Assembly: GCF_000019165.1 (NCBI RefSeq)
Contig: NC_010337.2
Span: 475,501 to 539,500 of the forward strand
Source: Heliomicrobium modesticaldum Ice1
GTDB lineage: Bacteria > Bacillota > Desulfitobacteriia > Heliobacteriales > Heliobacteriaceae
Length of the DNA stretch: 64,000 nt
Reading direction: 5' to 3'
Notes under the pieces: model-generated
Seen by the model: only the letters and a program-made list of their open reading frames with translations
Told to the model about the DNA's origin: nothing
The model's database searches: none
Translations under genes and position numbers: made by a program
In this document: piece after piece, positions 9,275-18,600 of the stretch
Layout: every line of letters starts with the position of its first letter
How positions within the stretch are numbered: position 1 is the stretch's first letter

Positions 9275-10126
9275 TTACCTCCCCTGTTGCATTTTTTCCC
9301 GCAGGATGCGGAAAAAGGTGCGTTCGCCCAGACGGATCAATCGACAGGCGACAGAGGCCTTCCGGACAAGGACGCTGTCCCCGCAGACCATCGGTTGCCC
9401 CGGCTGTCCATCGACAGTGACCACGGCGTGGCTGTGGGAGGAGATGACGGTCAGGCGGACGGCCTGGTCTTGCGGGATGACGAGGGGCCTGGCATCAAGC
9501 GCGTGGGGGCTGATCGGGGTGAGCAGCAGTGCATGCAGTTCCGGCGAGACGATAGGTCCGCCGGCCGATAAGGAGTAGGCTGTCGAGCCGGTCGGCGACG
9601 AGACGATCAGACCGTCAGCAGAGTAGGTCCAAACGACCTCGTCGCCGACAGCCGCCTCCACCCGGATCATGCGCGGGTGATCGCCCTTGGTCACGACGAC
9701 ATCATTGAGGGCGAAATAGGACGGTTGCTCTAGGCCGTCCCGGATGAGTCGCGCCTCCAGCATCATCCGCTCCTCGATGCGGTAGTCGCCGGCGATGATC
9801 CGCTCCAAAGCGGGAAAAAGGTCTGACACCTCCACCTCAGTGAGAAAGCCGAGGCGGCCCAGGTTGACGCCGACGACAGGGATGCCGTGGGGCGCTGCAA
9901 GCCGAGCCGTATTCAACAGTGTCCCGTCTCCCCCGAGGACAACGATCAGATCGAGTTGGCGCAGGCGGTCTCGCAGTTCCGGCGACGGCGAATGAACCAA
10001 CTCGGCCACACGGGTGAGAGGGATCCCCATGGGCACTTCCCGCTGTGACAGCCAATCGGCCATCCGACGGGCCACCTCGAGGGCTTGCGGTTTGTCGTCA
10101 TTGAGCACGACGCCTACCGTTGGCAC
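9275..10126 (-). CDS. nadK: NAD kinase
   Basis: A 283-residue NAD kinase that phosphorylates NAD to NADP. The catalytic GGDGTLL motif (VVLGGDGTLLNTAR) is near residue 65, and NDVVVTKGD and SPTGSTAYSLSAGGPI are present. The GTG at 10126 is preferred: AAGGAGGGG lies four bases upstream and the family N-terminus begins there, while the extra upstream codons are basic and unlike NadK. It is part of the tlyA-nadK-argR-recN block. Confidence 0.97.
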   Translation of the reverse strand: MPTVGVVLNDDKPQALEVARRMADWLSQREVPMGIPLTRVAELVHSPSPELRDRLRQLDLIVVLGGDGTLLNTARLAAPHGIPVVGVNLGRLGFLTEVEVSDLFPALERIIAGDYRIEERMMLEARLIRDGLEQPSYFALNDVVVTKGDHPRMIRVEAAVGDEVVWTYSADGLIVSSPTGSTAYSLSAGGPIVSPELHALLLTPISPHALDARPLVIPQDQAVRLTVISSHSHAVVTVDGQPGQPMVCGDSVLVRKASVACRLIRLGERTFFRILREKMQQGR

Positions 10127-10275
10127 GAGACCCCTCCTTACTCTAATGACACCATCGCGGCGCACCCAATCCTATCGTCGACAAGGTGGCGCGCGTCGGC
10201 AGAAAACTGCTATCCGCAAAGGGCAATACAGGAAACTTCCAGCGAAAACAAAAGGGCGCCGCCCTCGACCATGGC

Positions 10276-10734
10276 TTATTGAAAAAGCTCGAACTCGACG
10301 CGGTGGATCTTCTGGGCGGCCATATCGACCAGCAACACCCCGTCAGCCCTGTAGATCAGCGAGTATTCGAGCAGTTGCCGCCGCGTGTCGCCGTTGGTCG
10401 GGCGCGGCGCCCGTCCGCCTGTTTTTACTTCCGCCACATAAGTCTTGCCGCCCCGCTGCACCAGGTAGTCGGCGCGCACATGAATGGGGACGGGCGCTCC
10501 GTCGACGCGCATCACCATGCGGGCCGGCGGCTGGGCCTTGATGACGGCATACCCTTCGCGTTTGAGCAATTTGGCCGCCTGTTGCTCGCCGATGCGCCCG
10601 GCACGCTGGCGCCACCAGGCCAACCAGCGCAGGTACGCCCGATATAAATAGGAAAAAAGGAGCGCGCCGACGATAAGGGCGACAGCGATGACGACGGCTA
10701 AGAGGGTCCAGTCGAGTGTGAAGGAATCAGGCAA
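10276..10734 (-). CDS. Small membrane protein with a PD-(D/E)xK nuclease-like domain
   Basis: A 152-residue protein. One membrane helix (about 9-30) is followed by a soluble domain containing RADYLVQRGGKTYVAEVKTG. The spacing Asp...Glu-x-Lys matches a PD-(D/E)xK nuclease core, and a Gln-rich helix (RRQLLEYSLIY) follows as in restriction-like folds. The TTG at 10734, with GGGAGG seven bases upstream, is the better start, since an earlier TTG overlaps that ribosome site. It lies between tlyA and nadK. The family is conserved but uncharacterised as far as I know; nuclease activity is an inference from motif spacing. Confidence 0.7.
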   Translation of the reverse strand: MPDSFTLDWTLLAVVIAVALIVGALLFSYLYRAYLRWLAWWRQRAGRIGEQQAAKLLKREGYAVIKAQPPARMVMRVDGAPVPIHVRADYLVQRGGKTYVAEVKTGGRAPRPTNGDTRRQLLEYSLIYRADGVLLVDMAAQKIHRVEFELFQ

Positions 10735-10811
10735 CGGCGAGCCTCCCGTCAAACCAGAGTGTTCTACATGCCGGGGAACGAGTCCTGCCTTCGCCGACAG
10801 GGAACGGAAGA

Positions 10812-10832
10812 AGAAAGGACCCCGCCGGGTCC
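10812..10832 (-). terminator. Terminator-like hairpin after tlyA
   Basis: GGACCC and GGGTCC arms form a 6-bp stem with a 4-base loop, followed on the minus strand by TTTCTTCTTCC. It lies 20 bases past the tlyA stop. The T tract is interrupted, so it may be leaky. Confidence 0.55.
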
Positions 10833-10851
10833 CTACGTCGATCAGCTATTC

Positions 10852-11676
10852 TCAGTTCAGGTTGCCCACTGTTTCGTGGGCACGACGGACCAGGGCGGCG
10901 ATGGAATCCGGCGTGACTGAGACCGCCTCCCCTTGTGTGTCCGGTTTTTGCAAAAAGAACAGGTACTCGATGTTCCCTTCCGGACCGGTGATGGGCGAGT
11001 AATCGAGGCCGCGCACCTTCCAACCCCGCTCGGTGGCCCAGCGCACCAGCCCTTCGATGACCTCGCAGTGGACCTGGGGATCGCGGACGACCCCTTTCTT
11101 GCCCACCTTTTCTCGTCCGGCCTCAAACTGAGGCTTGATCAGGGCCATCACATGGCCCGGCTCTTCCAGCAACGCCGCCACTGCCGGCAAGACCTTCTCC
11201 AGCGAGATGAAGGCAACATCGATGACGGCGGCCTGGGCTTTTTCCCCCAGCACCTCCGGTGTGAGGTGGCGGATGTTGGTCCGTTCCAGACAGCGCACCC
11301 GCGGGTCCTTGCGCAGCGACCAGGCGAACTGGCCGTAACCTACATCGACGGCGATCACCCGCGCTGCGCCGTTGCGCAGCGCCACGTCAGTGAAGCCGCC
11401 TGTCGAAGCGCCCACATCGATGACCGTCAGACCGGACAGGTTGAGGGGAAAGACCTCCAAAGCCTTGGCCAGTTTAAAACCGCCGCGGCTCACGTAGGGG
11501 CAGGCCTCTCCCGTCACGGTGACGCGAGCGCTGTCGGCGATGAGGGTCCCCGCCTTGTCCACCCGTTTGCCGTCTACCTGGACGAGCCCGGCCAGGATGG
11601 CGGCGCGCGCCTTTTCTCTTGTCGGCGAGAGTCCCTCATCGACGAGACGGACATCGAGCCGTTTTTTTGGTGTCAT
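10852..11676 (-). CDS. tlyA: TlyA/YqxC family rRNA 2'-O-methyltransferase (hemolysin A-like)
   Basis: A 274-residue protein. An N-terminal S4 RNA-binding domain (RLDVRLVDEGL near 6) is followed by an FtsJ/RrmJ-type methyltransferase domain with SAM motif VIDVGASTGGFTD near residue 85. TlyA proteins methylate 2'-hydroxyls of rRNA (C1409 and C1920 in mycobacteria); some were first named hemolysins. The dxs-tlyA-nadK-argR-recN order is typical of Clostridia and supports the call. Confidence 0.92.
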   Translation of the reverse strand: MTPKKRLDVRLVDEGLSPTREKARAAILAGLVQVDGKRVDKAGTLIADSARVTVTGEACPYVSRGGFKLAKALEVFPLNLSGLTVIDVGASTGGFTDVALRNGAARVIAVDVGYGQFAWSLRKDPRVRCLERTNIRHLTPEVLGEKAQAAVIDVAFISLEKVLPAVAALLEEPGHVMALIKPQFEAGREKVGKKGVVRDPQVHCEVIEGLVRWATERGWKVRGLDYSPITGPEGNIEYLFFLQKPDTQGEAVSVTPDSIAALVRRAHETVGNLN

Positions 11677-11726
11677 AGGTTGTGACTCTCCATTGACGAT
11701 TTACCGATTTTGTCATTATCTGCGAG

Positions 11727-13670
11727 CTACCGCGATTCCCCGCGAAAAGCGATCTTGATCGGCGCCGGCGGCGCCATGCGGATGCTGGCCCGGGAACGAT
11801 CCGCATCGGCCAGTTCACGGGCGACACGGGCTACATTGGACGCCGTCAAGCCATAATCTTCCCGCAAAACAGAAACGGAACCATGCTGCACATACTCATC
11901 AGGGATGCCGATCCGCCGAACAGCGCAGTGGACACCCTCCATCTCGAGCAATTCCAGGATCGCGCTGCCGAAGCCGCCGGCCAGCACATGCTCCTCGACA
12001 GTGACGATCCTGCCCGTTTCCCGGGCCTGCTTGATGATCAGCTCCTTGTCGAGGGGCTTGACGAAACGGGCGTTGACGACAGCGGCCCGGATGCCCTCCG
12101 CCTCCAGCAGATCAGCCGCTTCCTCAGCGATGCCGACCATGGCACCGATGGCCACGATGGTCACGTCGCTCCCCTGCCGCAGCAATTCTCCCCTGCCGAT
12201 GGGCACCGTTGTCAACTCTTCATCCAAGGTGACGCCGACGCCTGTCCCCCGGGGGTAGCGGACAGCGATAGGGCCTTCGTACTCCAGCGCCGTGCGGAGC
12301 ATATGCTGCAACTCGTTTTCATCCTTCGGCGCCATCATCACCAGCTCCGGGATGTGACGGAGGAAAGCGATGTCAAAGAGACCGTGGTGGGTCTCGCCGT
12401 CATCGCCGACGATGCCGCCGCGGTCGATGGCAAAAACGACAGGCGCCCGTTGCAGGCACACGTCATGGAAGACCTGATCATAGGCGCGCTGCAAGAAGGT
12501 GGAGTAGATGGCGACGACAGGCTTAAGCCCCTGCAAGGCCAAAGCCGCTGACATATTGACGGCATGTTGCTCGGCGATGCCCACGTCAAAGAAGCGAGAC
12601 GGGAAGGCGCGGGCGAAGGGCGTCATCCCCGTGCCGTCGGGCATGGCCGCCGTGACGCCGACAATGCGCTCGTCCTCGCGGGCCAGGCGAAGCAAGGTGT
12701 CGCTGAAGACCTGCGTATAGGTGGGCGGCCCGAGGTGCTTTTTGACCTTGCCGGTCTCTACGTCAAAGGGGCCGACACCGTGAAAGACGCTCGGGTTGGT
12801 CTCGGCGGGCCCGTAGCCCTTGCCCTTTTTCGTCAACACGTGGACGAGGATGGGGCCTTTCAGTCGGCAGGCGTTGGTCATTACCTCCCGCAGTTGGCTC
12901 AGGTTGTGGCCGTCGATGGGGCCGAGGTAGGAAAAGCCGAGTTCTTCAAAGAGGATGCCCGGCACGACCAAGTGCTTGAAGCTGTCCTTCATCTTTTCCA
13001 TGACTTTTAAGACATGGTTGCCGATGGAGGGGATGCGCCGGACGATCTCCTCCACTTCTTCTTTGTTGCGGAAGTAGCGCGGGTCTGTCCGGATGCGGGA
13101 CAGATATGTAGACATGGCGCCGACGTTGTCGGCGATCGATTTTTCATTGTCATTGAGAACGACGATCATGTCGTTCCCGGCATGGCCGGCATGGTTCAAG
13201 GCCTCGAGAGCGATCCCGCCGGTCAAGGCGCCATCGCCGATGACGGCGATGACCGCCCCGTCCTCTTTTTTCAGGTCCCGGGCAAAGGCGAAACCCAGGG
13301 CCGCCGAAATGGAGGTGGAGCTATGCCCTGTGTTGAAGACATCGTGTTCGCTTTCGGAACGTTTCGGGAAACCAGCCATCCCTTTGTAGCGCCGTAGGGT
13401 GTGGAAATGGTTGTACCGTCCCGTCAACAACTTGTGCACATAGGACTGATGACCTACATCCCAGATGATCTTGTCCTTCGGGGACTGGAAGACGAGGTGC
13501 AGTGCCAAGGTCAGCTCGACGACGCCGAGGTTCGGCGCCAGATGACCGCCGTTTTTCGATGTCGTCTGAATGATGACCTCACGAATCTCTTTCGCCAATT
13601 GGTCCAGTTCTGTTGCGCTGAGCCTTTGCAGGTCCCCGGGGTTCGAAATCCGGCTGAGAATTTGCGTCAT
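11727..13670 (-). CDS. dxs: 1-deoxy-D-xylulose-5-phosphate synthase
   Basis: A 647-residue thiamine-diphosphate enzyme joining pyruvate and glyceraldehyde 3-phosphate, the first step of the MEP isoprenoid pathway. The TPP motif GDGALTGG lies near residue 149, followed by the NDN segment. Transketolase motifs include [11 protein letters not shown] near 370 and the C-terminal swivel domain is complete. ispA, a later isoprenoid gene, lies beyond the divergent FHA gene. A good sigma-A-like promoter lies 120-150 bases upstream. Confidence 0.98.
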   Translation of the reverse strand: MTQILSRISNPGDLQRLSATELDQLAKEIREVIIQTTSKNGGHLAPNLGVVELTLALHLVFQSPKDKIIWDVGHQSYVHKLLTGRYNHFHTLRRYKGMAGFPKRSESEHDVFNTGHSSTSISAALGFAFARDLKKEDGAVIAVIGDGALTGGIALEALNHAGHAGNDMIVVLNDNEKSIADNVGAMSTYLSRIRTDPRYFRNKEEVEEIVRRIPSIGNHVLKVMEKMKDSFKHLVVPGILFEELGFSYLGPIDGHNLSQLREVMTNACRLKGPILVHVLTKKGKGYGPAETNPSVFHGVGPFDVETGKVKKHLGPPTYTQVFSDTLLRLAREDERIVGVTAAMPDGTGMTPFARAFPSRFFDVGIAEQHAVNMSAALALQGLKPVVAIYSTFLQRAYDQVFHDVCLQRAPVVFAIDRGGIVGDDGETHHGLFDIAFLRHIPELVMMAPKDENELQHMLRTALEYEGPIAVRYPRGTGVGVTLDEELTTVPIGRGELLRQGSDVTIVAIGAMVGIAEEAADLLEAEGIRAAVVNARFVKPLDKELIIKQARETGRIVTVEEHVLAGGFGSAILELLEMEGVHCAVRRIGIPDEYVQHGSVSVLREDYGLTASNVARVARELADADRSRASIRMAPPAPIKIAFRGESR

Positions 13671-13790
13671 CTATCGGGCCACCTTCCCTCCACGGCGTTC
13701 CATCCAGGCGCTGTTTCCCGTCACATCTTTTTCGACGACTCCTGTCGGCAGAAGCCAAAATCGCTATGCCTCGAAAAATATCTGACCCTG

Positions 13791-13819
13791 ATTATATCAC
13801 GAAAAATCCATCCCATCAA
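13791..13819 (-). promoter_or_regulatory. Sigma-A-like promoter for dxs
   Basis: The minus strand carries TTGATG, a 17-base spacer and a perfect TATAAT (13796-13791). Transcription would begin near 13784, leaving a leader of about 114 bases before dxs. Confidence 0.7.
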
Positions 13820-13908
13820 AGATTGTGGAACCTTTTTTAAGCCGGGCGGTGGAGGATATCGGCGCTTTCGTGTCGAAACGGTTGACCGTTCAGACAGGAG
13901 GTTCGTCA

Positions 13909-15756
13909 ATGATTTTATCGAAAAAAATAAGAAAAGGGGTAGGCCTTGTCGTCGCCGCGTTGCTGCTCGGGCAGGCCGGCCTGGCGACGGCGGCTCCGGC
14001 AGCCGAACCGCTGCCGCCGGATGTCTCTGTTGTCGAACTGGCGAAACCGGCGGTGGTGCAGGTTCGCGCCGGCGCCACAGCCACCTTCCGCTTTTCCGAC
14101 CGGGCCTGGCCGGTGGCGGTAGGCGGCACGGCCTCAGGCTTTATCGTCAACGCCGACGGCGCCGTGGTCACCTCGTCGCGCATCATCGAACTGCTGCAAA
14201 AGGATGAAGGGGCCATCCGCAACGCCCTGGCGGAGCGCTTCTTCAATGAAGTGCAAAAACAGGTGGGCCACCGGCTCACCGAGACGGAGCGCCTTGGCGT
14301 GGCTGAAAACACGACGCTCATCGAAGAGGTCAAATTGTACAAGCAGGTCGTCCTGTCTGACGGGCAGGCAGTCGATTTCGATATCAAGTGGACCGGCTCA
14401 CCGCCGCCGGAAGCGCTGACGACCAGCACGCCCGTCTACTCCTCCCGCCCCGTTCCCCACATCCAGCGTCCCGTCACCGGCGAAGGCGTCGAAAACCTCG
14501 GGGAAGGCGTCTCTCCGGTGATCACGGAGCCTGTCACGGTCAAGGAGCCGCTACAGACACCTGAACCGATCATCCCCCTCAGCGCCAACAAGGAATTCGA
14601 TCCTGTTCAAGAACTGGCCGTCCTCACGATCAGCATCAACAACCTTCCCGCCCTGCCGCTGATGGCAGCGGACAAAGACGATGTGGGGCAAAGAGCCACC
14701 GTCATCGGCTACGCCGGCAACGCTGATGCGACGGCGCTCCTCGCGCCGACCAACCTGATGAACGTGACTGTCACTTCCGGCAACGTGACGGCGACCAAGT
14801 CGGGAAAAATGAAGGCCGACTACGGGCCGCTGCTCGACATAGAGTCCACCATCGGCCCCGCCGGCGCCGGCGGACCCGTCATCACCGACAAAGGCGAGAT
14901 CATCGGAATCGCTGGCCGGACGGCGCGGGCCATCGGCGTCTATCCGGTGATCAACACCCAGGCGGTGCTGGCGGCCCTGGGCAAGTCGGGCCTGAGCAAT
15001 GCCAGCGAGCCCTCGGAAGCGACGCGCATCTACGCCTCGGCTTTGGACATGTTCAGCCAGGGCTATATGACGAAGACGATAGGCATCTTGGAGGATCTGC
15101 TCAAACTCTGTCCCCATCACGGCCCGGCGAAAGCGCTGATGGCGGAAGCGCGCCAGCGCAAGGAGGCCGGCGATGACAACATCTACTGGCCCGACATGGC
15201 CCTCTACGGCGGCATCACCCTGGCGCTGATCGCCGCAGGCGGCGGGTATTTGGGTCTTCGCTACCGCAAGCTCGGCCCGGCCGCTTTCCCGGCGCTCAGC
15301 CGATCGATAGGCGCTTGGGGAGCGAAGAAGAGGAGCGACAGGGGGCCCGAAGGAGACGGAAGCGCCGCCGAGCCGGCGCCGCCGCCACCGTCGGTCGTCG
15401 GCCAGACGGCCTCGCTCAGGCAGACAGCGAAGGCAGAGAGCAGGCCGGTCATCGAATTCATCTTAGGACCGCTGACCGGTCGCCGAATGATCATCCCCCG
15501 GGAGGGGCTGCTCGTCGGCCGCGACCCTGCCACCTGCCAGGTCGTGCTCGATGACCCCTTCATCTCCAAGCAGCACCTCTTCGTCGGGCCTGACCCGCTC
15601 GATAAGACCGCCATCATCGTCACCGACAAGGGATCGACGAACGGCACCTTCCTTGAATCTCCCGATGGAGAGCGGCTGGTGGGGACGCGGACCTTGCAGA
15701 AGGGCGATCAGGTATACCTGGGGCAGCGGAACGCCTTCGTGTTGCGTTTCGAGTAA
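13909..15756 (+). CDS. Secreted degenerate trypsin-like domain, membrane segment and cytoplasmic FHA domain
   Basis: A 615-residue protein on the opposite strand to its neighbours. A signal sequence (1-30) precedes a trypsin/HtrA-like domain (about 35-365). The segment where the catalytic His should be reads VTSSRIIEL (Arg near 90-91). The GNSGGP-type segment reads PAGAGGPV, so Ala replaces Ser near 320. The fold is kept but both residues are lost, a pseudoprotease. A TPR-like stretch (about 375-420), a membrane helix (about 428-447), a low-complexity linker and an FHA domain (about 520-610, with LLVGRDP and GSTNGTF) follow. FHA domains bind phosphothreonine, so a signal could cross the membrane. 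The start has AGGAGG seven bases upstream. Function unknown. Confidence 0.88.
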   Translation: MILSKKIRKGVGLVVAALLLGQAGLATAAPAAEPLPPDVSVVELAKPAVVQVRAGATATFRFSDRAWPVAVGGTASGFIVNADGAVVTSSRIIELLQKDEGAIRNALAERFFNEVQKQVGHRLTETERLGVAENTTLIEEVKLYKQVVLSDGQAVDFDIKWTGSPPPEALTTSTPVYSSRPVPHIQRPVTGEGVENLGEGVSPVITEPVTVKEPLQTPEPIIPLSANKEFDPVQELAVLTISINNLPALPLMAADKDDVGQRATVIGYAGNADATALLAPTNLMNVTVTSGNVTATKSGKMKADYGPLLDIESTIGPAGAGGPVITDKGEIIGIAGRTARAIGVYPVINTQAVLAALGKSGLSNASEPSEATRIYASALDMFSQGYMTKTIGILEDLLKLCPHHGPAKALMAEARQRKEAGDDNIYWPDMALYGGITLALIAAGGGYLGLRYRKLGPAAFPALSRSIGAWGAKKRSDRGPEGDGSAAEPAPPPPSVVGQTASLRQTAKAESRPVIEFILGPLTGRRMIIPREGLLVGRDPATCQVVLDDPFISKQHLFVGPDPLDKTAIIVTDKGSTNGTFLESPDGERLVGTRTLQKGDQVYLGQRNAFVLRFE

Positions 15757-15813
15757 AGGCCCTCTCTCCGTTCTTAGATGTCTCTCAAAGCAGCTTCGCC
15801 GTAAACGAAAAAA

Positions 15814-15861
15814 CCGGCCCTCGCCTTCCTTTCCGGGGGGTGAGCAAGGGTCGGGGCTTTT
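15814..15861 (+). terminator. Terminator after the FHA gene
   Basis: CCGGCCCT pairs with AGGGTCGG (one G-T pair) around an imperfect inner stem, followed by GGCTTTTTC on the plus strand. It lies about 60 bases beyond the FHA stop. Confidence 0.6.
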
Positions 15862-15911
15862 TCTTCAGAAACCTCTCTTCCTAAAGAATCGGCTCCGTCT
15901 CGTTATGAAAG

Positions 15912-15956
15912 AACCGGCCTCCCCCACCCTTGTCAGGGATGGGGCGAGAGCCGGTT
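15912..15956 (-). terminator. Hairpin terminator between convergent ispA and FHA genes
   Basis: AACCGGC and GCCGGTT arms extend into an imperfect GC-rich stem with a CTTGTC loop; the minus strand continues TTCTTTC. It probably ends the ispA transcript. Confidence 0.65.
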
Positions 15957-16021
15957 TAATAATGCCCGAAAGCCATGTAAGAAACATCAGGAACACTTTC
16001 TCTGCGGTACGTCTCGTCCAA

Positions 16022-16912
16022 CTAATTTTCCCGCACCAACAGATACTGCGCCAGTTCTCTTAACAGCTCCGCCTTCTCATCGAAGCCAGCGAGGCTGTCC
16101 AAGGCCGCCTGAACGACCCGCTCCGCCTCCTGCCGCGCCTTCTCAAGACCCAAGAGCGCCGGATAGGTGGCTTTGTTGTTTTTCACATCGCTGCCGACAG
16201 GTTTGCCGATCTTCTCCGGATCGCCCTGGATGTCGAGCAGGTCGTCGGTGATCTGGAAGGCGAGACCGAGGTGGTCGCCGTAGCGGGAAAGGGCCTCGAC
16301 CTGTTCAACAGAGCCGCCGCCGAGGAGCGCCCCGATGCGCAAGGAGGCTCGGATGAGGGCACCCGTCTTGTGGGCGTGTATGTACGCCATGGTGGCGACA
16401 TCGATCTGCTTGTTTTCCGATTCCATGTCCATGACCTGGCCGCCGATCATGCCCATGCTGCCGGCGGCATCGGCCAGTTCGGCGATCACCTGGAGGACGA
16501 GGGCAGGCGATCGGCCACAACGGAGCCCCTCTTCGGCGAGGACACCAAAGGCGCGTGTCAGCAGGCCGTCACCGGCCAAGATGGCGGTGGCTTCGCCGAA
16601 GACCACATGGTTCGTCGGCATGCCCCGACGCAGGTCGTCATCGTCCATGGCCGGCAGGTCGTCATGGATCAGTGAATAGGTGTGAATCATCTCCAGTGCG
16701 CAGGCAGCGGCCATCACCGATTCTTCATCGCCGCCGACGGCGCGGCAGCCGGCCAAGACCAGCACCGGGCGCAGGCGCTTGCCGCCGGCAAAGAGGCTGT
16801 ACCGCATGGCCTTGTGAATGACCGGCGGCGCCACATCCTCCGCCGGCATATAGCGGGACAGGGCGGCATCGATTTTCATGTTCAGTTGCTTCAGTTCCGC
16901 CTTCAGGTCCAC
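16022..16912 (-). CDS. ispA: Polyprenyl (farnesyl/geranyl) diphosphate synthase
   Basis: A 296-residue trans-prenyltransferase condensing isopentenyl and allylic diphosphates. The first aspartate-rich motif is HDDLPAMDDDDLRRG near residue 89, the second FQITDDLLDIQGD near 227, and GGKRLRP is near 42. Length and motifs match IspA/FPPS of Firmicutes. It lies two bases after xseB, the standard xseA-xseB-ispA order, and feeds from the MEP pathway started by dxs nearby. Confidence 0.95.
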   Translation of the reverse strand: MDLKAELKQLNMKIDAALSRYMPAEDVAPPVIHKAMRYSLFAGGKRLRPVLVLAGCRAVGGDEESVMAAACALEMIHTYSLIHDDLPAMDDDDLRRGMPTNHVVFGEATAILAGDGLLTRAFGVLAEEGLRCGRSPALVLQVIAELADAAGSMGMIGGQVMDMESENKQIDVATMAYIHAHKTGALIRASLRIGALLGGGSVEQVEALSRYGDHLGLAFQITDDLLDIQGDPEKIGKPVGSDVKNNKATYPALLGLEKARQEAERVVQAALDSLAGFDEKAELLRELAQYLLVREN

Positions 16913-16914
16913 CG

Positions 16915-17166
16915 CTATTCCCCCTCCTCAGTTCGTCGCTCTTCGACGACAGCCGCGCCGTCGGGGGTCTCGATCAGCCGTTGCACCTTGGCCTCGTAGG
17001 CGTCCAATTGGGAATGGCAGTGACGGACCAGGCCGATGCCCTCCTGAAAGAGCTTTAACGATTCATCCAAAGAGGCTTCGCCCGTCTCCAGCGACCGCAC
17101 CACCTCTTCGAGGCGACCGATGGCCGCTTCGTAAGTCAGATTCAGGTTTGCTTTTCCCTTTGCCAC
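16915..17166 (-). CDS. xseB: Exodeoxyribonuclease VII small subunit
   Basis: An 83-residue helical protein with the family core YEAAIGRLEEVVRSLETGE and LDESLKLFQEGIGLVRHC. It binds XseA to form exonuclease VII, which degrades single-stranded DNA. Its start overlaps the end of xseA by 25 bases, implying coupled translation. Confidence 0.94.
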   Translation of the reverse strand: MAKGKANLNLTYEAAIGRLEEVVRSLETGEASLDESLKLFQEGIGLVRHCHSQLDAYEAKVQRLIETPDGAAVVEERRTEEGE

Positions 17167-18509
17167 CGCCTATTCTCCCTTCTCTCTTCCACGCGGCAGG
17201 TCAGTTCGCCGCGCTGCAATACGATATCGACCCGTTCCCCTTCCGCCACGGCGGCGCTGTCGCGAAGGACCTGGCCGGCCGAGTCCAGGCAAAGGGCAAA
17301 GCCACGGTCTAAGACGGCCAAGGGGCTGAGGGCGTCGAGCAGCCCCGCCTGCATGGCCAGTTCCCGCCGCCGGCCATGGAGCCCTTTTTCTGAAAGAGCG
17401 ATCAGCCGGTGTTTCAAGTCTTCTATCCGCTCTCGCCTCGGGCAGAGGCGCTGTGGCGACGACGCCGAGAGGAGGCGCCCCTCCAGCTCCTTGAGCCGTC
17501 GCCGCAGTTGGGCCGCCCGACTGAGCGACACAGCCCGGCGCAGCCGCTCCTCGAACTGGTCGACGCGCTGGCGCGGAGCACGGAGCCGCAATAGCGGGTT
17601 GTCGAGCGACGGCCGTCCGGCCAGGGCCGACAGCGCCCGCCGTTCCCGCGCCAAACGCACCGTCATAGCCCGCTGCAGTTGCAATGCCAAGTCATCGACG
17701 CGACCGTGCAGGGCGCTGTAGAGCGGAACGACCAGTTCCGCCGCCGCCGACGGTGTGGCGGCTCGCATATCGGCCACCAGATCGGTAAGGGACACGTCCG
17801 ATTCATGGCCTACCGCCGACACGACGGGCACAGGACAGGCGGCGATGGCGCGGCAGAGGGCTTCGTCATTGAAGGCCCACAGATCCTCTCGCGAGCCACC
17901 GCCGCGACCGATGATCACCACATCGACGCCGGGAACGCGGACGATCCGTTGCAAGGCCCGGATCAAGCTCGGCACGGCCTCTTCCCCTTGCACGACGGCT
18001 GGAGCGAAGGCGATGTTCATGGTCGGAAAGCGGCGCTGGAGCACAGAAAAAAGGTCCCGGATGGCCGCCCCGGTCGGCGCCGTCACGATGCCCACCTTGC
18101 GGGGCAACAGCGGCAGGGGACGTTTGCGTTCAGCAGCGAAGAGGCCGTCTGCTGCGAGCCGCTGTTTCACCTGCTCCAGGGCGAGAAAGATGCCGCCCAG
18201 ACCGGCCGGCTCCATCTCTTCGGCATAGATCTGATAGATGCCGTCGCGCGGGTAGACCGACACCTGCCCGCGCAGGATCACCTTCAGGCCGTTTTCGGGG
18301 CGGAAGGAAAGGCAGCGGTTTTTGCCGCGAAACATGACGGCTTTGACGACGCTCTCCCGGTCTTTTAAGGTGAAGTACATGTGGCCGGAGGTGTGGTGCT
18401 TGAAGTTGGAGATCTCCCCTTGCACCCACAGATCGGTCAAGCGGGGCGCCGCTTCGAGGAGCCCCTGAATGTAGGTATTCAACTGGGTCACAGACCAGAT
18501 CTTGTCCAT
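17142..18509 (-). CDS. xseA: Exodeoxyribonuclease VII large subunit
   Basis: A 455-residue protein. The N-terminal OB-fold (WVQGEISNFKHHTSGHMYF near 29-47) binds single-stranded DNA. The catalytic domain carries VGIVTAPTGAAIRD near 138, GRGGGSREDLWAFNDE near 201 and SAVGHESDVSLTD near 232. A C-terminal coiled region binds XseB. Length and motif order are normal. Confidence 0.97.
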   Translation of the reverse strand: MDKIWSVTQLNTYIQGLLEAAPRLTDLWVQGEISNFKHHTSGHMYFTLKDRESVVKAVMFRGKNRCLSFRPENGLKVILRGQVSVYPRDGIYQIYAEEMEPAGLGGIFLALEQVKQRLAADGLFAAERKRPLPLLPRKVGIVTAPTGAAIRDLFSVLQRRFPTMNIAFAPAVVQGEEAVPSLIRALQRIVRVPGVDVVIIGRGGGSREDLWAFNDEALCRAIAACPVPVVSAVGHESDVSLTDLVADMRAATPSAAAELVVPLYSALHGRVDDLALQLQRAMTVRLARERRALSALAGRPSLDNPLLRLRAPRQRVDQFEERLRRAVSLSRAAQLRRRLKELEGRLLSASSPQRLCPRRERIEDLKHRLIALSEKGLHGRRRELAMQAGLLDALSPLAVLDRGFALCLDSAGQVLRDSAAVAEGERVDIVLQRGELTCRVEERRENRRWQREKQT

Positions 18510-18600
18510 GGCGGCCCCCTCGGCTCAAGGCGCTGCGCCGGCGTCCGGGCTGCGCCGGAATCGATTCATCAAGACGGTTTGGCAAAAGAGGCAGCCGAAT

